The notes beneath the pieces are model-generated. The model saw only the letters and a list, made by a program, of their open reading frames with translations. It was not told the origin of the DNA and ran no database searches. This document shows, piece by piece, positions 45,974-58,479 of a DNA stretch of 64,000 nt. The number at the start of each line of letters is the position of its first letter. Positions within the stretch are counted from its first letter, which is position 1. The DNA comes from Siphonodentalium dalli (lineage: Eukaryota > Mollusca > Scaphopoda > Gadilida > Siphonodentaliidae). The stretch covers positions 158,031,043 through 158,095,042 of the forward strand of contig CP136069.1 in the NCBI GenBank assembly GCA_032622095.1, read 5' to 3'. Both the position numbers and the translations under genes were made by a program.

Positions 45974-48900
45974 AACGGTGACGATGGCGGTGATGATGAT
46001 GTTGATGATGATGACGACGATGACGACGATAATAAAGACGACGGTGGCGACATTGACGATGACGAAGATGGAGACTCTGTCGGTGACAACGATGGTGATG
46101 ATAATGATTACGAAAATGGCGGAACAGATGACGATGACATTGATGGTGATGAGGATGTTGTTATTATTGATATAGGTGATTATTCTTATTACTATTATGA
46201 TTATAACTGTGATGAAGACAATGAGAATGAAGATGGTGAAGACAATGATAGTTATGATGATGCTGCTGATGAAGATGATGATGCTGTTGATGATGATGAT
46301 GATGATGGTGATGATGGCAATGATAATGATGATGAGTATGTCGAGGAGGATGGCGATGAGGACGATGATGCTGAGGAGGATGCAGGTGACGACGACGACG
46401 ATGATGATGAAGGTATTGATAGGAAATATGATGATGCCGGCTATGCCGACACGAAAAACATTAATATTCTTGGTTTGAACGTATGCGGGTTAGAATCCCG
46501 CTTGATATATCGGGAGTTCGCCCAACTTATAATACGCTTTGATGTCGTTTGTTTCTCGGAAACGAAAACACTACATGACAGCATCGTGATTATACCAGGC
46601 TTTACAGTTTTTCCTACTAACGGTAGGGGGATGGCGGGATGTGTTTCGGGTGGCATTATCATTGCCATCAAGGAGGGGTTGGAAAACTATGTACACCCTA
46701 TATCTTCAAATTTGGTATCATGGGTTAGAAAATAGATTATGGCTATATGGGTACAGGGCGCGATCTTGTAATTGGGGCGGTGTATGTACCTCCGACTATT
46801 ACGAAGTTTACCAACGATAATTGGCAGATTGATCTCGAAGGGGAGCTTAGGAAAATAAGAAACAATAACGATGTTCTTTAGTGGGCGACTTTAATTCCAG
46901 AACATCCCGCCTTGAGGAATTCGTGGACGATAGGGCCCTAGTGGGTGTTCGCTATGTAACAGACGACAATGGTCTTCGACAATATATCTTAGATGGAAAG
47001 TACGATTCTAAATTTGGACGGCGCTCGACTGAGGATCAGGGGAAGGCAAGTTCATATGGTTATAGACTGATTGACATGTGCAGCACTGAAGAAATGGTTA
47101 TTCTTAATGGGCGAGTAGGAAGCGATCGAGAACATGGGAAATTAACTTGCCGAGACCGGAGCGTTATCGATTATGGTATTTGCAGTCACGGGTTCTTTGA
47201 CCATGTAAATGATTTTTGTGTTGGAGAATTGAGTAAATTTTATTCAGACGCGCATTGCCCCATTGAAATATCTTTGAATAGAAACACTGTAACAAAACCA
47301 CTCAAAAGCAACTCAGGGGGTCATAGCTTGGGTAATAAACCACGGAAGTGGAATCACGAAAAGGCACACATATTGGTCGACAAAGTTGCCAGTATTGTCC
47401 AAGACGTAATTGATCCCATTTCAAATAGAATCGGCAATGAGAACGAAATTAACGAATTATGTGAAGCAATTGAACACATGTTTACGTCATCAGCTGCCGA
47501 GGCATTCGGTGTATACAAGGGTGGGAGAATTTCGCGGATTAGTAAACGGGAGGAACAGAAAGAATGGTATGACGGCGAATGCAATCGAATGCGAAATGTT
47601 TTTCATAAATCGAGGAAAAAATATCGGCGACAGAAAACATCACACAATCGCAATCTCATGAACGCGTCAGCGCGGAACTACAGATGCGTAATTAAAAGGA
47701 AAATCGCGGAATATAACCAAAAGAGATGTAATCAACTACGCAATGCATGTATAAATCCGAGTGAGTTCTGGAAAACGTTAAAAGATATGAAAGGGAAACA
47801 TACCGGGCCCAAAAAAGTACCTGCGATATCAATTGACCTATTCTGTGAACATTTCAAAGGCCTCGCCGAGTCAGATGACGACGACAATGTAAGTATGCTA
47901 CTTGAAAACATGTTTGATATTGATGCACAAGGTCCTTTAAATTGTCCTATCACTAGCGACGAAATATTATTGGCTGTTGATAAACTTAAACTTGGTAAAT
48001 AGTCGGGTCTAGATAATATATGCCCAGAATACCTAAAACACACTATACATGTAATGTCTAAAATTCACTGTAAGCTATTTAACGCAATTTTAGATACAGG
48101 TTGCTTCCCATCTAGATGGACTGAAGGTATGATTCAGCCAATTTATAAACGAAAGGGCGACACGAGTAACCCCGATTCATACAGAGGGATAACCCTTCTG
48201 AGTGTACTTGGAAAACTATTTACATCCGTCCTGAATAATCGACTCACAAAATTTTGTGAGGATGAGGACATACTAACCCAGTTTCAGGCAGGATTCCGTA
48301 AAAGTCACTCAACTACCGACAATATATTCATCATGAAAAGTCTTATTGACTTTTATCTTGCAAGAGGAAAACAAATATACTGCTGTTTTATCGATTTCAA
48401 GAAGGCATTCGACACAGTATGGAGGGAGGGACTTTGGATTAAACTTATGACATCCAGAATAAACGGAAAAATTTTAAGAGTTATTCGTAGCATGTACGGA
48501 AACATAAAATCTTGTGTAGTTCAGAATAGCGAGCGGTCAGAATTTTTTACTTGCAGTGCGGGTGTTAGACAAGGGGAAATACTATCTCCATTATTGTTCT
48601 CGCTGTTTATAAATGACCTCGAACCATTCCTCAAAGATTGTGCTATCGACGGGTTGAAATTCATAGGCGATCAATTCACACAAAAACTAGGAGTATACAT
48701 TAGAATCATGTGTTTGTTGTATGCGGATGATACCGTGTTGTTTGCAGACAACCAGGCAAGTATGCAAAGAGCCCTCGACGCGTTTGGGGATTATGCATCG
48801 TCGTGGAAACTAAACGTAAACACTTCAAAAACAAAAGCAATTCTCTTCTGCAACCGAAAACCAGAAGATTTTGACGATCTGTACCTAGGTGGCAATACAA

Positions 48901-49917
48901 TAGAATATGTTGACACTATGAATTATCTCGGAATCGAGTTCTTTTACACAGGCAGATTTTGCAAAGCAGTCAAAGCCATATCGGTGATTGGGAATAAAGC
49001 GATGCATGGGTTTTTAGGGAATATCAACAACCTAAATTTGACCAACGACCTACTATTAACGCTTTTCGACAAAACTATAGAACCAATTCTACTATATGGA
49101 AGTGAAATATGGGGTATAGAAAACACATCAGAAATAGACAAAGTAATCCTGAGATTTTATAAGCATATTCTTAATATGAAAACCAGCACTCCCACGTTCA
49201 TGGTGTACGGAGAAATTGGCAGATATCCAGTCAGTATCAGATGTCAGATGAGAATTATTCAATATTGGAACCGCATACTAAAGGGCAAGAGTTCGCCTTT
49301 AGCTCGGGAACTATATCTACTTTTCGTCAGATTGGGGGAGCTGGGTAGGACGAACAATGTGAAAACGTGGATTCAATCAGTTAAAGGCATATTGGATTCC
49401 GTCGGCATGAGTTATATATATGGACATGTCAGAAAATTTCATCCGAAGAAATAATGGCCATCGAAAGCACACTCAAAGATCATTTTATCCAGACTTGGTG
49501 ATGGGACATGTACAACTCATCTCGTGGTAAATTATACATGAACTTTAAACGGACAATGAAATATGAATCATATTTGCAAAATCTACCGCGTGATCTAGCC
49601 CAAGAACTATTACGACTAAGAACATGTAATCACAAACTGCGTTGTGAGTCTGGGAGGTGGAGTAAAAATAAAGAAAAATCCCGAGCCTGTCAAAAATGCA
49701 GGACCCACATAGAAGACGAGTACCACGTTGTGATGATCTGTCCAAAATACTTGGATCTAGAATGAGATATATCCCGACTAACTTTTGGCAAGAGCCATCT
49801 AGAGCACGATTTTATATTTTACTCGGTAGCCAAAACCCAGCTACTCAGAAAAGTTTAGCGATATTTGTTAAGGCGTGCATGAAGATTCACGAAAAAACAA
49901 GAGATGACACAACATGA
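45542..49917 (+). pseudogene. CR1/L2-like LINE ORF2 (endonuclease + reverse transcriptase), decayed
   Basis: After a short leader and a long Asp-rich stretch, the AP endonuclease begins near 46455 (NINILGLNVCGLESRL, then VVCFSETKT with the catalytic Glu). A stop at 46733-46735 and a frameshift near 46880 break it before GDFNSR (46884), and SDAHCPI (about 47245) closes the domain. A stop at 48000-48002 sits in KLGK*SGLDN. The RT follows to 49454: FIDFKKAFDTVW (48391), GVRQGEILSPLLFSLF, YADDTVLFAD (48720). Further frameshifts/stops near 49450, 49499 and 49760 separate the C-terminal C-x2-C...H-x4-C motif (49690-49740). Not autonomous now, but much less decayed than the 22.7-kb copy. Confidence 0.88.
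45640..46440 (+). repeat. (GAY)n array coding poly-Asp inside LINE ORF2
   Basis: About 800 bp dominated by GAT/GAC with scattered GAA, GGT and AAT codons. It stays open in the ORF2 frame and yields a roughly 265-residue Asp-rich tract between the ORF2 start and the endonuclease. The Met-rich and Ser-rich frames on other phases and strand are shadows of the same repeat. Confidence 0.9.
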
Positions 49918-50019
49918 TTCGATTAACAACATGTACACATGCTGGCATTACACATGTGTAATGTCAGCATGTGTACCTTGTCTAGATAATGAGAAAAAAA
50001 AATTACGGCGATTTTGCGA

Positions 50020-50330
50020 CGACACTGATGGCGATTGACGACGACGACGATAACAACGTTGACGATGTTGATGACGGGATAATGGTGACGATAGATGATA
50101 ACGAAGATGTATAAAGACGGCGACAAAAATACGGATGATGACGATGGTGTTGATGATGACGATTATGATGATGATGATGATGGTGATGACGATGGTGTTG
50201 ATGATGATGGTGTTGATGATGATGACGATGATGATGGTGATGATGATGATGATGATGATGCAGATGAATAATGATGATGATGATGTTGATGAGGATGTTG
50301 ACGATGGTGATGATGATGACGATGTAAGTG
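50020..50330 (+). repeat. Second (GAY)n array, after LINE ORF2
   Basis: GAT/GAC trinucleotide repeat with GGT interruptions, about 100 bp after the end of ORF2. It is followed by AT-rich sequence to about 50415, which may be the LINE 3' end (CAATAAA at 50411-50417). Confidence 0.85.
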
Positions 50331-50419
50331 ACCCCATTGTATATATGTACATATCCATGTTCTGCATTAATTTGCAGCGTTAACAATTAAAGCATACAAT
50401 ATATAAAGTACAATAAAAC

Positions 50420-51163
50420 TGGCGTGCTGTTTTTACTGTGTATTTAGTCATGGTGTGTGGGCCTGTGGTTGACCGTAACCTGATGTCCGGTGTTAATGTT
50501 TTGACAGGCAATCATGTTCGAATATTTTTAATCATGTAACCATGTTAGCGGTTTTATGTCTTGATTGGTCACCTTTTGTATTTGAACTATGTCTGAAATA
50601 GACGCACTTTTTATTCTGAAATTTGCGCAACAGCAGCGTGATGAAATCGCACGTCATATGGTGTTATTGTTTTTTAGAGACCGCACTAACCCATTGGAAA
50701 ATGTTGATGAAGACGATATTGATTGTCGAAGGTAGCAACGCTCGAGTAACTGACTTTTAGTCCCTGATATACAATGTAGAGAGGTTAGCGGAAGATGTAG
50801 ATGTTTTGCATGCAGTGTGATGGTTATCAGTGCCCATTGCTTGTTATGGGCCCCCTGATTTCGGCTGTCTGTCTTCGTTTCTAAAATATCTTTTCCAAAA
50901 AGATATAATATCGACGCTTTCTCGTCTTCAGTGAATGCAAGACCGCGCCCACTTGGCGCAATTTATAAGCACGAACTTAGAGTCAGATGGGGGTGGGGGT
51001 TAGCCACAGAGCTTCAGGCAAACTTGGAAGTTTCGAAGTTTAATTATTTTGATTTTCCGACATTTTGGGAAATTTGTTATTTTTAGACCAACATTTGCAT
51101 ATGTTCAAACTTTGGTCAAACTTTTCCAACCTATTGGATTGTTAGATTGAAAATTTCCAGCAA
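50420..51163. other. Stretch without recognisable gene
   Basis: No motif-bearing frame. A GGGGGTGGGGGTT run lies near 50989. Confidence 0.35.
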
Positions 51164-52090
51164 TTGGGGACAGCTTTAAGCCAGTCTAAATGGCCCGTGT
51201 GGGCCCGTGTTAGAATATGCCTACACCCCCCCACTGCGAGGGGTAATAATCCCCTAATGTGGCACCCTGTTTACTGTGTGCTGCATCTCGTGAGGTATGG
51301 TGAAGTCATCCTGGAGGTACTAGGGAGGCGTACCACGCGAGGCATCTACCTGCGGATGCGGCTTACCTCATGGTCCTCTTTGGTCCTATATCTCAAGACG
51401 GGTGTTTGTGTTGACCCGGCTGAATCAATCGGCTAGTCACGCCTCTCCACAGTGTTTCAGATTTCTTCCATCTTTTCTATTTTTGTTTCTGGTGTCTAAT
51501 TGTGTGTTATTTTTTATGTATGTTGTTTCTTTCGTGTCATTTCTCTTTGCATTTCATCATCATGGCTGTTAAATATTTCAAGCTTGCATGTAACGCTCAC
51601 GCCTGTCTCACTGTGGCGAGGTACATCGATGCTGCTATATTCAGTGGCTAAACGGATCACCGCTTCAGCTATGTACCAGTCTTTGGCCCGACCATACTTC
51701 GAAAGGTAGTCCGACGGCTGTTGGGCCAGTTGTGGTTTATCTGGTTTGCATATGGCATCTCAAAACGAACGAAAACGTAAGATTGACCACCCGCCAAATT
51801 CAACTGATGATGATATCAATCTTCAGTACTTGGTCTTCGTTTTGATTTCAAGAGACCTTCCGTTTTGTGATTGATAAAACGCAACAAAGCATAGCCGGAC
51901 AATTGGAATATGTCACACCGGTCAGGACTGGGCCAACAAGTGGCTCCCTTCTGATCAGCACCAGTGTTGTTTTCTCCTCACAAGACAGTGCAGGGTAGCA
52001 GAGCTGTATTGAGAACGCGTGATATATCTGAATCTTTTGAGTCAGAGTTGTTGGATGAGTTAGCACCACAGGGAGTTACAAAAGTCTGGT
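51164..52090 (+). repeat. Dispersed repeat family R1, copy 2
   Basis: Homologous to 243-2330 (blocks listed there). At 51418-51445 it reads CGGCTGAATCAATCGGCTAG without interruption, which corresponds to the site where copy 1 has the piggyBac-like MITE. Frames at 51164-51436 and 51500-51709 are short and unrecognised. Confidence 0.55.
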
Positions 52091-52890
52091 GGGCAAAAAA
52101 ATCCTTTGAATAGTTATCTTCTTACCTTCAGTCTTTGCGAACATCCGCCGACATTGAAGGTTGTGTATATGAAGATGGATTTAAGCACATATACTCCAAA
52201 CCCATTGCGATGATTTAAATGGCATGGGTATATGTGCATATGTGCACGATGTTCTATATCTGGTCATGATCATAGGGGTGGTACGAATCATTACAAAATT
52301 CAAACTGTCCAGGTTCACATGCTGCAGTAAATCGTTCATGTCCCATTTGGGACTATGAATTCAAGATTCAACGATGTAAAGCTGGGAAGCACCTGTCATA
52401 TATATGATGCTAAGAAAAGTGTTGGTCCTCGACAATCATTTCACAGGTCACATACTGAGAAATCTGTTGTGCAAAAAGTGTGTTGATGCCAGCACATAAG
52501 AGAGTCAAACCAAACTCGTCAGAAAATCACTAGCAACACACGTTGTGGCGACTGATATTATTCCTGTTCATCATGTATTATAAATATCTTATAAATCGTT
52601 CAGAAGGCGAGATTTTCAGCTACATCGCGTAGCCGTGTTAAATACAATTATTTATATTTGTTTTTATTTTCTGTTTTATATGCGTTTGCACAATGGTGTT
52701 CTTGGTGGTTCTGAACCCAATCGAGACTCGCTCTGATTTGGGTGTTGATATTTGTATATGTATATTGTTTCGTTTTAGTTTAATTCACAGTTACAATTAC
52801 ATCTATACAGAGTTGCTTCGATAATCTTGCTCCAGTTGATCTCAGTCGCGATATGGCAGAACGGCTAAAATGACATAAAACCCTAACTAA
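52091..52890. other. Stretch without recognisable gene
   Basis: Nothing supported. May still belong in part to the R1 repeat. Confidence 0.35.
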
Positions 52891-52904
52891 ACAACCCCAG
52901 TCTA

Positions 52905-53145
52905 GATGCTAGGACTTTGCAATACACAAGTTCAGATTTCAACATTTTCTCACACCAGGCCGAACCGTGGTGGCCCATCTGTTCTGCATGACCATACTCA
53001 GTGGCCATTCGAAAACTGCTAATTAATTTACTTTTGACCACTAGATGCTAGGAGTTTTCTATTTTAAATTTCATGTTTAAACAGTTTTTTCATACTAGGC
53101 CGACCAATCCCCCCTGGCGATAGTGGCCAAAATACTACTGATCCA
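52905..53145. repeat. Diverged tandem duplication
   Basis: CTAGATGCTAGGA occurs at 52902 and 53041. Each is followed by a T-rich run, CA(C/T)AC(C/T)AGGCCGA and a GTGGCCA block, so two diverged units of about 140 bp. Confidence 0.6.
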
Positions 53146-53183
53146 TTCATAAGCGGATACCTTCCAGGATTGAGGGAACAGGG

Positions 53184-53465
53184 TTGTCAACAAATCAAAG
53201 CCCAACAAGGGAGGGAGTACAAATGGAATTAGGCAAACATGTGAGTTTGGTGTGGGTCAAGGGCAGCGGTGCAGTTGGAAATTACAAGGTGGACACCCCC
53301 AACGGAAACTACATAGACACCTGTAGCCACGTCCCTGTTGCAAAGCATCGCAGACTCAATCTAGGGGTGACCCTCGCGACTTTGTTTTTGATTTCAGCGT
53401 GTGTTATTCTACCCCAGAATACACTTCACCGGCTGCTATATAAATATAGACCATACACCAAATGA
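53184..53465 (+). other. Unrecognised 93-codon frame, possibly integrase-C-terminus-like
   Basis: The frame contains VSLVWVKGSGAVGNYKVDTP and NGNYIDTCSHVPVAKHR, a pattern loosely like the small SH3-like C-terminal domain of retrotransposon integrases (V-W-V-x-G ... Y-x-V ... G ... H-x-x-x-x-K). The rest is hydrophobic and ends in a basic tail. It could equally be a host exon or chance. It lies in the receptor intron between exons C and D. No gene symbol or function is assigned. Confidence 0.25.
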
Positions 53466-53575
53466 AAACACATCAATATACTATATGTATATTTGGCTAA
53501 TCTTAAATGTATTGTGTTGTGGCCAACTGAGGATTCGAAAACCTGTTTATGCAATTGAGTAAAATGTTAATTGTA

Positions 53576-54803
53576 GACGATTATTACAAGGTGCGACTCA
53601 ACCCCATCGAATGTTAGTGAGAGTATTACAAGGTGCGACTCAACCCCATCGAATGTTAGTGAAAGTATTACAAGGGGCGACTCAACCCCATCGAATGTTA
53701 GTGAGAGTATTACAAGATGCGACTCAACCCCGTCGATTGTTAGTGAGAGTATTACAAGGTGCGACTCAACCCCATCGAATGTTAGTGAGAGTATTACAAG
53801 GGGCGACTCAACCCCATCGAATGTTAGTGAAAGTATTACAAGGTGCGACTCAACCCCATCGAATGTTAGTGAGAGTATTACAAGGTGCGACTCAACCCCA
53901 TCGAATGTTAGTGAGAGTATTACAAGGGGCGACTCAACCCCATCGAATGTTAGTGAGAGTATTACAAGGGGCGACTCAATCCCATCGAATGTTAGTGAGA
54001 GTATTACAAGGTGCGACTCAATCCCATCGAATGTTAGTGAGAGTATTACAAGGGGCGACTCAACCCCATCGAATGTTAGTGAGAGTATTACAAGGTGCGA
54101 CTCAACCCCATCGAATGTTAGTGAGAGTATTACAAGGTGCGACTCAACCCCATCGAATGTTAGTGAGAGTATTACAAGGGGCGACTCAACCCCATCGAAT
54201 GTTAGTGAGAGTATTACAAGGTGCGACTCAACCCCATCGAATGTTAGTGAGAGTAGTACAAGGTGCGACTCAACCCCATCGAATGTTAGTGAGAGTATTA
54301 CAAGGTGCGACTCAACCCCATCGAATGTTAGTGAGAGTATTACAAGGTGCGACTCAACCCCATCGAATGTTAGTGAGAGTATTACAAGGTGCGACTCAAC
54401 CCCATCCAATGTTAGTGAAAGTATTACAAGGGGCGACTCAACCCCATCGAATGTTAGTGAGAGTATTATAAGGTGCGACTCAACCCCATCCAATGTTAGT
54501 GAAAGTATTACAAGGGGCGACTCAACCCCATCGAATGTTAGTGAGAGTATTACAAGGTGCGACTCAACCCCATCGAATGTTAGTGAGAGTATTACAAGGT
54601 GCGACTCAACCCCATCGAATGTTAGTGAAAGTATTACAAGGGGTGACTCAACCCCATCGAATGTTAGTGAAAGTATTACAAGGTGCGACTCAACCCCATC
54701 GAATGTTAGTGAGAGTATTACAAGGTGCGACTCAACCCCATCGAATGTTAGTGAGAGTATTACAAGGTGCGACTCAACCCCATCGAATGTTAGTGAAAGT
54801 ATT
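53576..54803. repeat. 42-bp minisatellite, 29 units without indels
   Basis: The unit is GAGAGTATTACAAGGTGCGA followed by CTCAACCCCATCGAATGTTAGT. The first ATG of the motif is at 53611 and the last at 54787, exactly 28 x 42 bp apart. Variation is by single substitutions only (GTGCG/GGGCG, GAGAG/GAAAG). Because 42 is divisible by three, long frames are open on both strands (53611-54471 and 54493-54813 on +, 53567-54862 on -), with 14-residue repeats. These are most likely repeat by-products. Confidence 0.95.
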
Positions 54804-54862
54804 ATGGGGTTGAAACTTATCTCGGATTCAACGCGTAGCCTTTGCTGACTAAACAGCAGCAC

Positions 54863-55578
54863 AAACTGCCAACCCCCTTTAATTGGACAAACAAACGACA
54901 GCCATGTATATGTGATCGACGACCGCAGACACCCTCTCTGTCGAGCCTCCTCGTGTATAAACCATCTTGGTTTTTTTAAATGAAACGTGCCTGATGCGAC
55001 TTTTATAGTATTATCGATTGAGATCGACGAATTATTTTATGAGATTCGTATACCTTACTCGTATTTAAATTCGCGCAGTACTGTTTTACGCTGAGTGTTA
55101 AATTCAGGCACTTGAAAATAGCGCACATTTGCGCATGAATTAAATACTGAAAAAATAATGTCCACAAAAGCCTTATATCCAATGTCGGTTTCGGTTCTCA
55201 ATCGTTCCAGACAGTAGCTGTTAAGAACGTCCGATATAAATTCATGTTCAGCGAGCAAATTATAACTCTTACTTATACGGCTGTGTTATTAGATATTTAT
55301 AACAGTCTTTGTCCAATGACAACTTTAAATATTTATAGACATCATTGACATGAAATAGGTCAATAGTTGACCACAACGACTGTGTAAACTAGGTTCCTAG
55401 AAGTAACCAAGTAGTTTGTAGTTGAGTGTGATATAAAACTCATTATTTCTAAACTCTTTTATTAAATTTTTGAGTCCTATTATTTTTCGATCAGTTTTAA
55501 ATTCGCGCACATGTGTGGGCGCGAATATACAGGCAGTAATGCGGTAATTTAAAACGAGTATGGTATACTTCATTTCAG
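54863..55578. other. Intron stretch without recognisable gene
   Basis: 55060-55250 and 55440-55530 share a diverged inverted or repeated block around AAATTCGCGCA(C/G), but no clear element is defined. Confidence 0.35.
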
Positions 55579-55659
55579 GACAAGCGATCATTAATAGCAG
55601 TATACCTAGTCAGAACGGATCCTGCTTTACGCCGAACGTCACATGTGACTACACCAGTG
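55579..55659 (+). CDS. Receptor exon D: short cysteine-containing linker
   Basis: Acceptor TACTTCATTTCAG ends at 55578; donor GTGAGTAC starts at 55660. 81 bp, phase 1 at both ends, coding 27 residues: an AIINSSIPSQNGSCFTP segment and NVTCDYTS, with N-glycosylation sequons NSS, NGS and NVT. Two cysteines could form a small disulfide loop. The evidence is the strong splice sites, the matching phases on both sides and the absence of repeats over it. It is short, so it remains the least certain exon. Confidence 0.55.
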
Positions 55660-56364
55660 GTGAGTACACAGCCTAACCGGCACGGGCAATCTCACACGAC
55701 GTCCCCGTCGAGTAAAATTTGGGCTGAAGTTTGTTTTAATGTGCGGCCATCCTTCCCCAAGCACATCCACCCTACCAGTGTTTTTTCCTATAGTGTTCTT
55801 GAAACGTGTCTCTCTGAGGTGTGATTCTTTTTGTGTGCCCGTTATCTAGTAATATAAGGTAATATTTTACTAAATAACGGAAATATTAGAGTTATATTTC
55901 TTTGAAAAATTCAAAACATTGGGCGACGACGGGGAGGTCGTATTATATTGTCCCGCACGCGGCCTATCAGTGTAAACATAGGTTTGTCAGTGTCCCCCAT
56001 AGGCATAGTAAGTGTTTTTGTCGATTCAGAAAAAAAGCCTGACCAATAATTTACTTCAAAACGTCACTCAATAAAGGCATATATAACCAGTATTGTATTT
56101 ATCCAGTAGAGGGGTCATCGGGATACATCAGTTCGACTCCGGGAAATCTCGCTCGTTTAAATCAGAAAAATTGGGTGTAGAAAATCGTAGGGGGTAGGTC
56201 AAATGTTGCCAAGATTTTACAGTAATAATATAACCAACATGTGCCAACATAACCACATTGATGACCCATGAATATTCGAAAACCGGTGATGAAAGTTACC
56301 CCCACGTTTTGGGTTACATTTTTCAAACTGATATGAGGAGTATTTCTCAAAGTAATGGCATTGC
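55660..56364. other. Intron stretch without recognisable gene
   Basis: Nothing supported here beyond ordinary intron sequence. Confidence 0.35.
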
Positions 56365-57363
56365 TTAAAGGCACGTGAGGCCTTAATTATCGAAAATATT
56401 CATATTTGTTCCAAACACCGTGAACAGAAAAACATTAAAACGCATACAGTTTCGTTCATATATACCATGACCATCGCGTAAACAGCATGTTATCATAAAT
56501 ACCTACTATATTTTACCTAAGCAAGAGCCTGATTGGTTACAGAGGACAGCACAATGCTACTGGCTAATCACACACAAATGGCATAAACGCTCTTTATTAG
56601 TTCCATATCAGGAATTCACCAACGAAGAACGCTCTTTATGTTTACCATCATAATATAAACAAACACCAGAAAAGTAACTTTTTCTGCTTTTGTTTACATA
56701 ACAATGGTGAAACATATGAGAATAACATACTGTTTATGCGATATTTCTTATTTATATACGGACAAAGTCTGTCTACATTTTGATGTTCTTTCTGTTTGTG
56801 GTGGTTTTTGACGGGTGGAAATATTTTCACAGGATACCCACCGCCAAGGCCAACCGTACCTTTAAAGGTACGGTTGGCCTTGGCGGTGGGTATCCTGTGA
56901 AAATATTTCCACCCCTCAAAAACCGCCACAAACAGAAAGAACATCAAAATGTAGACATACTTTGTCCGTACACAAATAAGAAATATCGCATAAACATAAT
57001 GTTATTGTCAAATGTTTGACCATTGTTATGTAAACAAAAACATAAAAAGTTACTTTTCTGGTGTTTGTTTATATTATGATGGTAAACATAAAGAGCGTTC
57101 TTTGTTGGTGAATTCCTGATATGGAACGAATAAAGAGCGTTTATGCCATTTGTGTGTGATTAGCCAGCAGCATTGTGCTGTCTTCTGTAACACAATCAGG
57201 CTCTTGCTTAGGTAAAATATAGTAGGTCTTTATGATAACATGCTGTTTACGCGAAAGTCGTGGTATATATGAACGAAACTGTATGCGTTTTAATGTTTTT
57301 CTGTTTACGGTGATTAGAACAAATATGAATATTTTCGACAACTAAGGCCTCACGTGCCTTTAA
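56365..57363. mobile_element. 991-bp near-perfect palindromic element with TTAA duplication
   Basis: TTAA at 56365-56368 and 57360-57363 flank an element starting AGGCACGTGAGGCCTTA and ending in its mirror. The two arms (56369-56863 and 56864-57359) match almost base for base around a centre ACCTTTAAAGGT. No transposase. The TTAA duplication suggests mobilisation by a piggyBac-type transposase, though the AGG...CCT ends are not the usual CCC...GGG. Mirrored frames at 56648-56947 (-) and 56780-57019 (+) are palindrome artefacts. Confidence 0.85.
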
Positions 57364-58479
57364 ACATCTCGACCAAATCATAAGCAAAAAGCTATGAATT
57401 TGATTCATATGTATTGTGTGTGTGAGTAGTGTGACCGATTACCTAATGCATACCGTATGATAGGATAGCTAAGATCCGTAAAGTGCTACATACAACAATC
57501 ACAATAAAACAATTGTTACTTTCTTAAAAGATTTTGCCTTTAATATTGTTGTATTGAACTACTGTCATCTTGTCGAAAATATCTTCAGAAACTTCCATCG
57601 AAAATAAACTCGTAGTCTCGCACAAATGTAAACAAAGACTTCGCGGCACTGTGGAATTCTAGCCAACTTAACAGTGCGCGGCGTCGGGGTTCGTAACTCT
57701 CTTATTGAATAGCTCTTGGAATTTAGGGAACTCGGGAATCCGCAATTACGGGCTATGGCCAGATTTTATAATTGTGAGTTGTCAAGGACAAACGTAGTGG
57801 TTTCAATTTGGGCGAAGTCACTTCTCCATACCGTGACGTCTCCCTACTTGACTATTATGGATATGAGAACTGTGGGATATGTCATAATGTCTCAAGTTTA
57901 ATTTACACCACAACATCACCATTATATATGATCCACTAAGTGTTATGCAACACGATAGCCTATTTATAAAACCAATAGAATGAGCAATTACCCCATTATA
58001 ATCAGAACATACAGTTTAAATATGATGTAGACCCACAATATTCACACAGGTCGAACAGTGAGATACATGGCCATAAATTGTGGATTATGTTAAACACTGA
58101 TGATGTTCTGAGCTAGCTTGAGGCCAGTAATACTATACGTACCACCACATTCACCAACATATAGTGTTGTGTTATTAAGTAATTTAAGCGAGGACTTGTG
58201 CAGTTGTATTTCAAATATGAGATGATGTTGATATGTGACTGGACTATAGACTTACCCCGTATCATTAGCAGGTTGTGGCTGATCAATACCGTGTTGTTGA
58301 GAATACAAAGCGATCATTTCCAGTTTTCAGTGTTAAAGACAGACATCTGCCTTAATTGATTGAAGGCAAGAAATATGTTACAATTTTTACATTTTCATGC
58401 TGATGTACATGCTGGGATGGGTGGAAATTAGTGGTGGTAGCGGAAGACTCTGAATTGGACTGCTGTTGTTAGTACATGA
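57364..58479. other. Intron stretch without recognisable gene
   Basis: No supported gene or repeat structure. Confidence 0.35.

Noticed and set aside
45606-46478. Met/Thr-rich and Ser-rich frames overlapping the GAY arrays
   Set aside because: They are frame and strand shadows of the GAT/GAC repeat.
53576-54803. CRISPR-like array
   Set aside because: There are no unique spacers; units are contiguous and nearly identical, and the DNA is eukaryotic.
53567-54862. A 431-codon minus-strand frame and long plus-strand frames over the 42-bp array as genes
   Set aside because: They exist because the repeat unit is a multiple of three and stop-free; there is no non-repeat domain, signal peptide or splice context.
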